Below, in pieces: positions 54,715-63,411 of a stretch of DNA of 64,000 nucleotides. The notes beneath the pieces were generated by a model. That model was not told the origin of the DNA, ran no database searches, and saw only the letters and a program-made list of their open reading frames with translations. The first letter of the stretch is position 1, and the number at the start of each line of letters is the position of its first letter. The stretch spans positions 4,127,585 through 4,191,584 of the forward strand of contig NZ_CP034072.1 in NCBI RefSeq assembly GCF_003855255.1. The letters run 5' to 3'. This stretch comes from Mycolicibacterium nivoides. GTDB lineage: Bacteria > Actinomycetota > Actinomycetes > Mycobacteriales > Mycobacteriaceae. A program made the translations under genes and the position numbers.

Positions 54715-54842
54715 CCCATTCCGAGCCGCAGACACCGCCCGCTCATGTCGCCAGCGCCACACCTGTTGGCAGGGCTGTTTCACAGCGATGTGCGACTCAG
54801 GGGTGCTTCAGCACAGGATTGAGGGTAACGATGTTTGCGAGG

Positions 54843-54862
54843 CAACCTACGCAAGTAGGTTG
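54843..54862 (+). promoter_or_regulatory. Perfect palindrome upstream of the OLD nuclease gene
   Basis: CAACCTAC-GCAA-GTAGGTTG, 8-bp arms and a 4-nt loop, ends 5 nt before the GTG start at 54868. No Shine-Dalgarno sequence is visible there, so the mRNA may be leaderless and the palindrome an operator overlapping the core promoter. Alternatively it is a 5' hairpin. Confidence 0.5.
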
Positions 54863-54867
54863 ACGAC

Positions 54868-56685
54868 GTGCATATCGATCGTGTGGACGTCGAGCGGTTC
54901 CTGGGGTTTGAGCGGCTGAGTATCGAAGTCGACCCCCAGCTGCAGCTCATCGCGGGTCCGAACAACGCCGGTAAGTCCTCACTGCTCCGTATGCTTGAGA
55001 CATTCTTCGCGGACCCGTCAAGCATGGACCTCCAGCGGCTGAAACCGCTACACGACTATTACGTTCACGGCGGACCGCGCATGATGTCGAGCATTCAGGT
55101 GCAGTTTGCTGGCCTAACCGAGGACGAAGCAGCTGACTTCTCCGATGCGGTGGTAAGGAGAAACGGAACTTTCTGGGTCAAGATCTCTTGCACCCGGGGC
55201 GGGACGATCAGCTACCACACGAGCCGCAATTCGCCACGCGCCCGCGACATCTACCAACGGGTGCTGGAATCCTTCAGCTTCGTCAAGATCCCATCTGTCC
55301 GTGTGAGCGAGACAGGCAAAGGGGAGAACGACCAGTCGCTGCTTCGTCTGCATGAGACCCTCGAAGGCGTTCTGGTGCGCTCAGGCGGTTCGCGCAAGAC
55401 CCAGTTGCAGAAGGAGTTCGAAGACGCGATCGCTCCGGTCGAGGAACTCGTACACAGAGTGCTAAGCGACTCGATCGAGGCAGTCGCTTCCGAATTGCCG
55501 TTCCGGGAGCGCGATCTCGGTATAAAGCTGCCAGACTCCCGGCACGCGCTGCGTGGCATGCTCAGCGAAGCCGTCATCACGAGCAGAGACGAGATCGAGG
55601 TTTCCATCGCCGAGCGCGGTACGGGTTTCCAGTCTGCAATGGTGCTCGGCATCCTCCGGTATGTCGCATCGCGGAGCAACCAGACAGCGGGCAAAGTTGT
55701 GTTCGTCATCGAGGAGCCTGAGGCGTTCCTCCATCCACAAACTCAGCGTGCGATGGCGAAAATCCTCCGGGATATATCCAGCGACGCACAGCTTCTCGTG
55801 ACGACCCACAGCCCGGTCCTCGTGGACTCCTTCTCCGTCCGCCGCATCGTCCGACTGCCGCTGAGTCCGTCCGGGACCAACTACGAGGCGAAACGGCAAG
55901 AGCTGTCGGAGGCCGAAGAGGGGCGGCTGTCGCGAGACTGCGACGCGACCAACAGCGAGTTGATATTCGCGAGCGCAGTGATTCTTGTCGAGGGGCACGG
56001 CGACAAACTGCTCGTTGACTACCTACTGGAGAGAATCACAGGCGGGGCCGGCGGGCACTATGCCATCGGCATCACCGTGATCGAAGCGTCGAGCATCGAC
56101 AACATTCCCCGTCTGCTCCGCCTCGCGCAGCTCTTCGGGGTGCAGGCCTACTGCATCACCGACAAGGACGGGATGCACAAGGCTGGCGACGGCAAGCGCA
56201 AGGTGCTGGGGATCCTGAAGGCGAAGGATTCTCCACCGTCGCAAAGCGAGGTCTCACAGCTGTGTGTCCTGGCCGACAGGCATGTGTCCAAACTGACGGC
56301 AGCGTTAGAGCAGCAGGAGGAGCTGAACGCCAAGCTCAATGCGTGGGATGTGTTCGTGCTTGCATCTGACCTAGAGGGCCTTCTGCTTGACACCGTGGGG
56401 CAGAAGCGCCTTGCGGAGAAGCTCGGTCCAGACGGTGTGAATCAGGTCGACAGAGCAACCGCGACACGGTTCGCCGAAGGGGGCCAGGGCAAGGAGGAAC
56501 TGGCTTCTTGGCTTGGTTCCAAGGGCTGGAACTCCACCAGCAGAAAATCCGGCAAGGCGAAACCCCATCTGCCGTCGGCGCTGCTGAGGGAACACTTAAG
56601 CGAGCGGACATCAACCCGCGCTATCCGTCCACTGGAAGAATGGCTCCGGGGCATTGTCTCGGAGCATGAGCGATCACCACTCTGA
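54868..56685 (+). CDS. OLD-family ATPase/TOPRIM nuclease
   Basis: A 605-residue protein. The N-terminal ABC/SMC-type ATPase has Walker A GPNNAGKSS (30-38), Walker B VFVIEEPEAFLHP (about 280) and a His switch TTHSP. The C-terminal TOPRIM domain has ILVEGHGDKLL (catalytic Glu about 375) and ITDKDG (Asp-x-Asp about 432). OLD proteins are ATP-modulated nucleases; relatives include GajA of the Gabija phage-defence system. No UvrD-type partner gene is adjacent, so this looks like a standalone OLD. GTG start; base composition is similar to neighbours. Confidence 0.88.
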   Translation: MHIDRVDVERFLGFERLSIEVDPQLQLIAGPNNAGKSSLLRMLETFFADPSSMDLQRLKPLHDYYVHGGPRMMSSIQVQFAGLTEDEAADFSDAVVRRNGTFWVKISCTRGGTISYHTSRNSPRARDIYQRVLESFSFVKIPSVRVSETGKGENDQSLLRLHETLEGVLVRSGGSRKTQLQKEFEDAIAPVEELVHRVLSDSIEAVASELPFRERDLGIKLPDSRHALRGMLSEAVITSRDEIEVSIAERGTGFQSAMVLGILRYVASRSNQTAGKVVFVIEEPEAFLHPQTQRAMAKILRDISSDAQLLVTTHSPVLVDSFSVRRIVRLPLSPSGTNYEAKRQELSEAEEGRLSRDCDATNSELIFASAVILVEGHGDKLLVDYLLERITGGAGGHYAIGITVIEASSIDNIPRLLRLAQLFGVQAYCITDKDGMHKAGDGKRKVLGILKAKDSPPSQSEVSQLCVLADRHVSKLTAALEQQEELNAKLNAWDVFVLASDLEGLLLDTVGQKRLAEKLGPDGVNQVDRATATRFAEGGQGKEELASWLGSKGWNSTSRKSGKAKPHLPSALLREHLSERTSTRAIRPLEEWLRGIVSEHERSPL

Positions 56686-57021
56686 ACCCCGCCTTCCGTC
56701 CGGGTCCGCGGCCGATTCCGAGGTTCATGCCGACGCGGGCCCCGGCAATTGAACAGGTGGTTGGTGCCTTGGCTGTTGGGGTGTTCGTCCTGCTGCACGC
56801 CGGCAGTGATCCGGTGGTGCTGCGCGCCGGCTGCTTGAGCATGAACGGTTCACGGCTTATCAGTAGTTAACTACACAATGTGGGCGCACAATGCGTGTTG
56901 AACTGCGTATTTATCGTCGGGTACATGTACTCTAAGAGTGTGCGTAGCAATATCAACCCTCTCGCCACGCCGATGCGGCGTGTTGCTTGCGCTCTCTGTT
57001 TTTGTGTGCGAAATTCGCCGT
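56686..57021. other. Gene-free, AT-richer gap with promoter-like sequence
   Basis: About 336 bases. The first half has only short uninterpretable frames. The second half is richer in A/T and contains TTGAAC (56898-56903), an 18-nt spacer and TACATG (56922-56927), overlapping a 10-bp palindrome GTACATGTAC (56921-56930) and then CTCTAAGAG (56930-56938). These look like a promoter with operator for the next gene. No RNA family was recognised. Confidence 0.45.
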
Positions 57022-57732
57022 GTGAACCTACAAGAGCGGTTGCGCAAGGCGGTGTCGGATCATGGGCCGTCGTTGGCGACTCTGCGTTACGACTTGGAGG
57101 TGGTGATCCCCAAGGTTGGCCAGATGTGGCAGCCGTTGTTCGAGGATCCGTTGGATATTCATGGTCAGGCGTTTTGTACGTGTGTGCGCCAGATGGTGTT
57201 GAGGATGCGCGAGCTTCGCAAGCCGATCCCTGGGGACACGTTGTTGACTTCTCGTGGCAGTGGGTTGTCGGTGCAGATCGCCGATTCGCGGGGGATGGAT
57301 TTTCGTGCGCGACGGTGGCCGTCGAAGGTGTTGCACGGGGAGCGAGTTCGGGTGGTGACGCATCCGACGGGCGGCGATCTTCGGGTGCTGCGGCCGCCGA
57401 AGGCTCAGGTCGACGAGCAGATGTTGTTGGACGAGGACGAGCCGGCGCAGTTGTTTCCGTCGCCGATTGTGACTCCGGCCGGTACACCGGATATCTTCGC
57501 CCTGTGGTGGCCGACCGACGATGGGTGGGGATTGTCGGAGGCGGTGTTGGCGTTCGTGGTGGATGTGGACAATGCGTCGCGGGTGCAGATTTTGGCAACC
57601 GAGCCGCTGCCTCCAGTCACCGACTCTCCGCTGGTGACTCCGTCGGCGCAGGGTCAGGGGCCCAGGGACGACTTCGGCGAGTACGAGCCGCCGGCGCTGG
57701 GGACGGGCGAGGATCCCGAGGAGCCGGCTTAA
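57022..57732 (+). CDS. Unknown protein paired with XRE-ImmA regulator
   Basis: A 236-residue protein from GTG 57022 (VNLQERLRKAVSDHG). It has no recognised domain; there is a hydrophilic N-terminal helical part and a central beta-rich region (DIFALWWPTDDGWGLSEAVLAFVVDVD), then an acidic Pro-rich tail (EYEPPALGTGEDPEEPA). It is transcribed just before the XRE-ImmA gene with a 61-nt gap. Such two-gene units are common on actinobacterial mobile elements, and the product may be the target of the ImmA protease; this is inference. Confidence 0.6.
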   Translation: MNLQERLRKAVSDHGPSLATLRYDLEVVIPKVGQMWQPLFEDPLDIHGQAFCTCVRQMVLRMRELRKPIPGDTLLTSRGSGLSVQIADSRGMDFRARRWPSKVLHGERVRVVTHPTGGDLRVLRPPKAQVDEQMLLDEDEPAQLFPSPIVTPAGTPDIFALWWPTDDGWGLSEAVLAFVVDVDNASRVQILATEPLPPVTDSPLVTPSAQGQGPRDDFGEYEPPALGTGEDPEEPA

Positions 57733-57793
57733 GGGGTCGTGGTGTCGGGGGTCGATGCGAATGTCGGCGGGTGGCTGTTGAATCGAGGTCGCA

Positions 57794-59038
57794 ATGACGA
57801 CGACCGTGGACGTGTATGGGTTGCGGGTCAACCAGGCCCGGGTCATGCGCGCGATGACTGCCACTGCGGTGATGGAAGCGTTGGGCTGGAAGCATTCTCG
57901 GCTGAACCGGTTGGAGAAGTCGACCACGACGGCGTTGCCGATCAAGGATTTCGACCGGCTGGTGGCGGTGTTGCGGTTCCCGGCGAAATTTTTCACCACC
58001 GCTCCGACGTCGCGGGTGCACCAGTCGGATCTGTTGTTCCGTGCGCCGCGGTCGATCACGGCGACCGAGCGGGAGTATTTGGCGCAGTTCGCGGCATTGG
58101 CTGGGGAGTTTCTCGACGAGCTCAATGGCCGCACTCAGTTACCTGCGGTGAAGTTGCCGATACTTCCGATCGACACCGCAGTGACCCAGGCCGCTGCGGC
58201 GGTGCGTGCCAGTTGGGGGTTGGAGCACGATCAGCCGATCGAGTACCTGACGCATGAGATCGAGCGCAGCGGTGTGGTGGTCGTGGTGCGCCGCTTGCTG
58301 ACCTCCTCGTCACGGCGGATCCTGGGTGACGGGGATTCCACCGGCAAGATCGACAAGCATTTGGGTTATTCGGTGCGTGTCGGGGAGTTCAATACCCGGC
58401 CGTTGATCGTTGTGCGGCAATCGAATTCGTGGGAACGGACCCGCTGGACGCTGGCTCATGAGGTGGGTCATCTGGTGTTGCATGCCTCGGGCAGCGTCAC
58501 CGAGGCCTGCGAGGAGCAGGCGTCGCAGTTCGCCTCGGAGTTGTTGGCGCCGGCGGCGGTGCTGGCCAAGGACGTGTCGCGGGCTCCGTCGCTGGCGGAG
58601 TTGTTGCCGGTGAAAGCAAAGTGGGGTGTGTCGCTGGGGGCGTTGATCAAGCATCTGCATACCTCGCAGTTGTTGACTGGGGCGCGGTTTGAGGCGTTGC
58701 GCCGCCAGCTCTACACCCGGGTCAATCCGGATACCGATACGACGTGGGGTCGGGTGGAGCCGGGCTGGAATGACCGTGAGGTGGAGCGGCCACGATTGAT
58801 CAGCAAGTGGCTGGAGATGGCGTTTTCGGCGCGTTCGGCGGCGATGCTGGCCCCCTATGACTTGGTGTGGCCGCAGGATCTGCTGGAGGACTTCATGGCC
58901 GGGCAGCGGGCCGCCCCGGGCGCGGCGGCGGTGCGGGTGGCCGCCGGCAGCGGCAGAGCGACGGTCGGACCCGGGTCATCGGCGCCCAGTACGGGCAGCA
59001 ATGTGATTCCGTTGCGGCAGCGAAGCCGGCGCGGCTAG
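57794..59038 (+). CDS. XRE-HTH and ImmA/IrrE metallopeptidase fusion regulator
   Basis: A 414-residue protein. The N-terminal XRE-type HTH is at about 10-65 (MTATAVMEALGWKHSRLNRLEKS). An ImmA/IrrE (M78) zinc peptidase domain follows with LAHEVGHLVLH, H222 and H226 as metal ligands and E223 as catalyst, plus a downstream conserved Glu in EEQASQFASELLAPA. ImmA-type proteins cleave repressors to induce mobile elements. The C-terminal tail is low complexity. It lies 16 nt before the first recombinase, so the two are likely co-expressed. Confidence 0.85.
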   Translation: MTTTVDVYGLRVNQARVMRAMTATAVMEALGWKHSRLNRLEKSTTTALPIKDFDRLVAVLRFPAKFFTTAPTSRVHQSDLLFRAPRSITATEREYLAQFAALAGEFLDELNGRTQLPAVKLPILPIDTAVTQAAAAVRASWGLEHDQPIEYLTHEIERSGVVVVVRRLLTSSSRRILGDGDSTGKIDKHLGYSVRVGEFNTRPLIVVRQSNSWERTRWTLAHEVGHLVLHASGSVTEACEEQASQFASELLAPAAVLAKDVSRAPSLAELLPVKAKWGVSLGALIKHLHTSQLLTGARFEALRRQLYTRVNPDTDTTWGRVEPGWNDREVERPRLISKWLEMAFSARSAAMLAPYDLVWPQDLLEDFMAGQRAAPGAAAVRVAAGSGRATVGPGSSAPSTGSNVIPLRQRSRRG

Positions 59039-59054
59039 AACACAAGGGGGGCCG

Positions 59055-59987
59055 GTGGCGCGAGTGCAGCGGGTGATCTTTGCCGACCAGCCTGTCACCT
59101 ACACGGTCGTTGGCGCCGATCATCTGCCGGTGGCCCCGGCTGCGGAGTATCTGAGGTTTCTGCGTGAGGGGGGCGCGTCCCCGCACACGGTGCGTGGCTA
59201 CGCCGCGGGGTTGGCGCGGTGGTTCACGATGCTCGACGTCGGGCCCCACCGCGACGGCGAGCACCCGATCTACCCGGTGCGCACCCCGCGGCGATCGGCT
59301 ACCCCTGTCTTGTCGCCTGCCCAGGTGGCCACGATCCTCGATGGCTGCTCGGTGCAGCGCGACGGGGACTGGACCGGCGGGGCCGCCGCGGTGCGCAACC
59401 GATTGTTTTTCGCAGTACTGGCCGAAACGGGAATGCGTCTGGGCGAGGCCTTATCACTGCGGCACAACGATTTTCATATCGGCGCCGGTGCGACCCCGTG
59501 GATCGACATTGTGGAGCGCCAAGATCATCCCCATGGTGCTCGGGTCAAGACCGGGCCGCGGCGGATCTATGTCGGTGATGACCTGGAGGCACTGTATTCA
59601 GAGTATGTGTGGCAGTTGGTCGCGATGAACGCCGACCAGGTGGTCGATGATCTGTCGAATCATTTCGTGTTCGTCAATCTGCAACGGGGACCGCGTTTTT
59701 CGCCGATGCGCCAGGAGAACATCTACGAGAAGGTGCGCGGGCTGCGCACAGCGCATCGGAGTCTGCCGCCGGATTGGTCACCGCACTGGCTGCGCCACAC
59801 TCACGCCACCGCGTTGCTGCTGGCGGGGGTGCCTGAGCATGTGGTGATGCGGCGTCTGGGCCACGCCGATGTGCAGACCACTCTGTCCACCTACGGCTGG
59901 GTCACCCAGGACGCGGCGATGCGTTCACTGGCCGAGTGGAAAAACTATGTCGCCGGATGGAAAGGACTTCACGATGGCCAGCAATGA
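59055..59987 (+). CDS. Tyrosine recombinase/integrase, TnpA-type
   Basis: A 310-residue site-specific recombinase. An N-terminal SAM-like core-binding domain (YLRFLREGGASPHTVRGY) precedes the catalytic domain with Arg in TGMRLGEALSL (about 127), HWLRHTHATAL (His and Arg, about 243-246), LGHADVQTT (His) and the nucleophile in STYGWV (Tyr about 280). The full R-H-R-H-Y set is present, so it should be active. It overlaps the second recombinase by 14 nt. Confidence 0.9.
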   Translation: MARVQRVIFADQPVTYTVVGADHLPVAPAAEYLRFLREGGASPHTVRGYAAGLARWFTMLDVGPHRDGEHPIYPVRTPRRSATPVLSPAQVATILDGCSVQRDGDWTGGAAAVRNRLFFAVLAETGMRLGEALSLRHNDFHIGAGATPWIDIVERQDHPHGARVKTGPRRIYVGDDLEALYSEYVWQLVAMNADQVVDDLSNHFVFVNLQRGPRFSPMRQENIYEKVRGLRTAHRSLPPDWSPHWLRHTHATALLLAGVPEHVVMRRLGHADVQTTLSTYGWVTQDAAMRSLAEWKNYVAGWKGLHDGQQ

Positions 59988-62205
59988 GGGCCGCCTGACC
60001 ACACCGGTAGGCGACCTCGGTGCGGTGGCGTGGCAGGCGCAGTGGGCCCAGGTACCCGCCGAATGGCGCCGCCCGGCCTATCAGGTGCATCTGCCCCCGG
60101 CAGATCGGGTGTTCCTGTCCCGCAAGAACGATCTGCCGCCCGCTGCGACCGCTGGGGTGTACGACTTCACCCCGCAGGCCACACCGGCGCGGTTCGCCGA
60201 CGAGATCGCCTGGTGGGTGTGGGTGTGCTACCACGAGGGGCTGCGCAAGATCGAGCATTCCCTGCTGCGCTGGGCCACCCAGGCCATCAGCGCCGCCGCG
60301 GCCGAGTACCGCAGTGCGCACGGCCGCCACCCGGTGAGCATCACCGACCTGGCGGTCAACGACATGGTGCGCCACGCGGTCGTGGTGTTCGAGCGGCGCA
60401 ATGCGCGGCTGCCCGCCGGCGGCACACGCCGCAATATTGTGGGCCTGATCGAGCATCTGCACCTGTTTGTGTCGGTGCGGGCCAGCGCCATCGACTGGTG
60501 GGCCTATGACACCTGGGATCTGCGGGCCGATCCACGGATCCCGCAACGCGAACACGAACCGTGCCACGAGAAGACGGTGCGCATCGGCGCGATCGAACCA
60601 GCGTGGCTGCGCGAAGGGGTGCGGTTTTGGCTGCGCACCTGCCTGGATGCGGAGTTGCTGCGCTGGTCATCGGCAGTCGATCGTGCCCGCGAGATGGCGC
60701 GCCATTTCGGTGAATTCGTGATCGCGCGTGGCTACACCGATCCCGTCTTATCCGATGACCCGGCGCAGCTACGCCTGATTTTCACTACCTACAACGAATA
60801 CCTGCGCTCCCCAGCCGCGGCTGCCCGACCTGACAAGCCGTTGTCTGCCACGGCGATCGGCGACAGCCAATCTCAGATCCAGAGCTTCTACACGTTCATG
60901 CTCGACCATGCACCCGAGGCCGCGGCAGCCACCGGCGATGCGCGTTGGGAGAACCTGTCCGCGGCGCACACCCGGTTGTGGGGGCCGGCGTTTCGCACCC
61001 GCCGCGCCCACCGCACCCGGGAATTGACCTGGTACTCCACTGGAGAACTGCAGCAGATGCTGGCCTACCTCGACGTGCTCGCCGCCCAACGGGGCGCCCT
61101 GGTGTCGGTGACCCATCCCGATGGCACCGTGTCGCTGATCAAAGGCCTCGGCGACCCCCAGGCCGCCCGGATCTGGCTGCTGCAAGCACTGACTGGGCGG
61201 CGGGCCTCAGAAATTCTCATGCTCGATCACCACCCGCTCGAAGCGATCCCCGGCGCGGCGCGGCCCACCGCCACCGATGACCCCGATGTGTTCGTGGCCA
61301 AACTGCGCTACCAACAGACCAAAGTCGACGGGGTCATCCCCACCATCCTGGTCGAGCAGGCCGTGGTCAACGTCATCGCCGAGCAACAGCGCTGGCTCGC
61401 CGACACCCACCCCAGCCTCACCCCGAAATACCTGTTCATCGCGGTCAAACAAAACCTGGCCGGGCGCCGGCCCCGCCCGTATGCAACGTATCGGGCCTCC
61501 CTGGACAAGCTCGATGCCATCCATGGTCTCAGCGATGCTGCGGGAAACCCGTTGCGGTTCACCCAAACGCATCGGCTGCGCCACACCCGGGCCACCGAAC
61601 TGCTCAACGACGGCGTGCCGATCCACGTCGTCCAGCGCTACCTGGGCCACAAGAGCCCCGAGATGACCATGCGTTATGCCGCGACACTGGCCGCGACCGC
61701 CGAAGCGGAGTTCCTCAAACACAAGAAGATCGGCGCTCACGGCACCGACATCGGAATCAGCCCGTCTGACATGTTGGACATGACCCAGCTCTCAGTGCGC
61801 ACCGACCGGGTCTTGCCCAACGGGGTGTGCCTGCTGCCGCCACTGAAAACCTGCGACAAGGGCAACGCCTGTCTGTCGTGCGGGCATTTCGCCACCGACG
61901 CCACCCACCTCGACGAACTCAAAGATCAGCACGCCAAGACCACGGCGCTGGTCGAGATCAGACGTCAGCAGTACCGCCAGCGCACCGGCCGCGAACTCAC
62001 CGATGACAACGTATGGGTCGCCCAACGCCTGCGCGAATTGCATTCCCTGCAAGCCATCCTGGACCGCCTGACCGCAGATCAACGCACCCATCAGGAGGCG
62101 ATCGCCGGGGCCGGGACGGCCAACCGCATCCCGCTGCAACCTGTGGCCACCCGCGGTGCGCACGATTCAGCACTGCGCAAAGCCGATCCTCACACACCCG
62201 CATGA
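59974..62205 (+). CDS. Large tyrosine recombinase, TnpB-type
   Basis: A 743-residue recombinase starting MASNEGRLTTPVGD, with an extended N-terminal region (about 1-380) of unknown role. The catalytic residues are Arg in TGRRASEIL (about 408), HRLRHTRATEL (about 532), LGHKSPEMT and Tyr in MRYAAT (about 568). The C-terminal part has a CDKGNACLSCGHF cysteine cluster likely to bind zinc. The ATG start was preferred because the longer frame lies inside tnpA. Its stop overlaps tnpC (ATGA). Confidence 0.9.
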   Translation: MASNEGRLTTPVGDLGAVAWQAQWAQVPAEWRRPAYQVHLPPADRVFLSRKNDLPPAATAGVYDFTPQATPARFADEIAWWVWVCYHEGLRKIEHSLLRWATQAISAAAAEYRSAHGRHPVSITDLAVNDMVRHAVVVFERRNARLPAGGTRRNIVGLIEHLHLFVSVRASAIDWWAYDTWDLRADPRIPQREHEPCHEKTVRIGAIEPAWLREGVRFWLRTCLDAELLRWSSAVDRAREMARHFGEFVIARGYTDPVLSDDPAQLRLIFTTYNEYLRSPAAAARPDKPLSATAIGDSQSQIQSFYTFMLDHAPEAAAATGDARWENLSAAHTRLWGPAFRTRRAHRTRELTWYSTGELQQMLAYLDVLAAQRGALVSVTHPDGTVSLIKGLGDPQAARIWLLQALTGRRASEILMLDHHPLEAIPGAARPTATDDPDVFVAKLRYQQTKVDGVIPTILVEQAVVNVIAEQQRWLADTHPSLTPKYLFIAVKQNLAGRRPRPYATYRASLDKLDAIHGLSDAAGNPLRFTQTHRLRHTRATELLNDGVPIHVVQRYLGHKSPEMTMRYAATLAATAEAEFLKHKKIGAHGTDIGISPSDMLDMTQLSVRTDRVLPNGVCLLPPLKTCDKGNACLSCGHFATDATHLDELKDQHAKTTALVEIRRQQYRQRTGRELTDDNVWVAQRLRELHSLQAILDRLTADQRTHQEAIAGAGTANRIPLQPVATRGAHDSALRKADPHTPA

Positions 62206-62612
62206 CCGTCACCCCCGCCTCCCTCACCGCCCTTGAGGCCAGCGCCCGCAAACGCAGCGCCGACGTCGAGGCCCGTATCGATCGGGCCCTGAAGAAGATG
62301 CGCAAGCAGGGCCTCGACATCAACGTCAGCAGCCTGGCCCGCCACGCCGGAGTGTCACGCAGCGTCATCCACCGCCGCCCCCAACTGCGAGAACAGATCC
62401 GCACCACCCAGCCGCTGGCCGCCGCCCCCGATCCACCGCCACCACCGGCTACCGACACCGAGAGCAGCATCATCACCGCGCTACGGACCCGCCTGAAGGC
62501 ACGAGACGCCCAGATCGCCGACCTGAAAGCCCAACTGCGCGAACGCGACCACATCATCGCGACCCTGCACGGGCAACTGGCCGGCAAACCCCACCCGGAC
62601 ACCAACTCCTAG
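62202..62612 (+). CDS. TnpC-like small HTH/coiled-coil protein (DUF6262-like)
   Basis: A 136-residue basic protein: N-terminal helices RKRSADVEARIDRALKKM, an HTH-like segment INVSSLARHAGVSRSVIHRRP, a Pro/Thr-rich linker, and a coiled coil (ALRTRLKARDAQIADLKAQLRERDHI). This matches the third gene of Tn554-type modules, thought to aid strand choice or target recognition. It overlaps the tnpB stop and ends 4 nt inside the convergent TetR gene. Confidence 0.83.
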   Translation: MTVTPASLTALEASARKRSADVEARIDRALKKMRKQGLDINVSSLARHAGVSRSVIHRRPQLREQIRTTQPLAAAPDPPPPPATDTESSIITALRTRLKARDAQIADLKAQLRERDHIIATLHGQLAGKPHPDTNS

Positions 62613-63268
62613 CTGGCTGGTTGTGCGGGTCGCTGCGTGGTTTGCGCGGTGATGAAGTCGTCGACGATGCGGGTGCAGTCGTGGTGGCCGATGGCGCGTA
62701 GGCCGGTCATTCTGGCGAAGACCAGGGGGCCGACCAGTTGGCACAGTGCCAGTTCGATGTCGAGTTCGCCGAGTTGGTCGAAGGTTTCGGGGCTGTGCAG
62801 GATTTCGTCGAAAGGCCGCCGGTACTGCTCGATCACCCGGGTGCGCAGCATGCTGGCGGTGGCGTGTTGGCCGGTATCGCTGTCGCTGTCGTGCGTTTCG
62901 GTGGGGCCCAACGCGGCCCAGGCCAAGGTGGTGACGTGCAGCGGCGCTTCGGCGAACAGGTCGGCTTGGCGCGAGAGCAGTTCGATGAGCCGCTCACGCA
63001 GGGTGCCGCTGGTCGGGGCGGGCGGGATGACTTGGGGCAGAAGGCGTTCGAAGGTGGCCGCGAGCAGTTGTGAGGAACTGTTGAAGTGGCGGTAGAGGGT
63101 GGTGCGGGCGACCTTGGAGGCTTTAGTGACCGCGTCGATGGTGACGGCTTCGATCCCACCGGTTTTGAGCAGGTTGGCCGCGGCGTCGAGCAGTCGGGTG
63201 CGCGATCGGGTGCGGCGCGGGTCGACGTCGTCCTCGTCGTCGGGTGCCGCCGCGGGTTCTGTCCCCAC
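62609..63268 (-). CDS. TetR-family transcriptional regulator
   Basis: A 219-residue repressor. The N-terminal HTH (RLLDAAANLLKTGGIEAVTIDAVTKASKVARTTLYRHF) is followed by an all-helical ligand-binding domain. I chose GTG 63268 (VGTEPAAAPDDE) because GGAGGT lies upstream; the longer open frame is unlikely. It is divergent from the thioesterase gene and probably controls it. Ligand unknown. Confidence 0.88.
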   Translation of the reverse strand: MGTEPAAAPDDEDDVDPRRTRSRTRLLDAAANLLKTGGIEAVTIDAVTKASKVARTTLYRHFNSSSQLLAATFERLLPQVIPPAPTSGTLRERLIELLSRQADLFAEAPLHVTTLAWAALGPTETHDSDSDTGQHATASMLRTRVIEQYRRPFDEILHSPETFDQLGELDIELALCQLVGPLVFARMTGLRAIGHHDCTRIVDDFITAQTTQRPAQPAS

Positions 63269-63411
63269 CTGACCTCCTGGTGTTCCGATCGCCGGTGCGT
63301 TGCCCCCGCTCTCCCGGTTATGGTACCGATAGTAGCGCAGCGAAACTGCTAGTACCGGCGGTCCCGGGTCGGGACGCGGTGGCGGGGCTGCCCGGGTGTG
63401 AGGAGGCCGTG
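63269..63411. promoter_or_regulatory. Divergent promoter region of the TetR/thioesterase pair
   Basis: A 143-nt gap with an imperfect inverted repeat, CCGATAGTAGCGCAG and CTGCTAGTACCGG, near 63325-63358, a candidate TetR operator. Other promoter elements are not clear. The thioesterase ribosome binding site AGGAGG is at 63401-63406. Confidence 0.45.

Larger units (their letters stand above)
59055..62612 (+). mobile_element. Tn554-like triple recombinase module (tnpA-tnpB-tnpC type)
   Basis: Three genes overlapping head to tail by 14 and 4 nt: a 310-residue tyrosine recombinase, a 743-residue tyrosine recombinase with a cysteine-containing tail, and a 136-residue HTH/coiled-coil protein. This is the Tn554 TnpA/TnpB/TnpC arrangement. 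The left boundary and cargo are not defined; the XRE-ImmA pair may belong to the same element. I see no terminal inverted repeats, as expected for this class. Confidence 0.8.

Noticed and set aside
56686..56870. Transposase remnant in the gap after the OLD nuclease
   Set aside because: Short frames on both strands show no recognisable motif.
54868..57021. Gabija (GajA-GajB) system
   Set aside because: The OLD-family protein fits a GajA-like architecture, but no UvrD-type helicase gene follows; the next gene is unrelated and 336 nt away.
62300..62612. DNA-invertase or IS transposase
   Set aside because: The small protein has no catalytic residues; it fits the accessory TnpC of a triple recombinase module.
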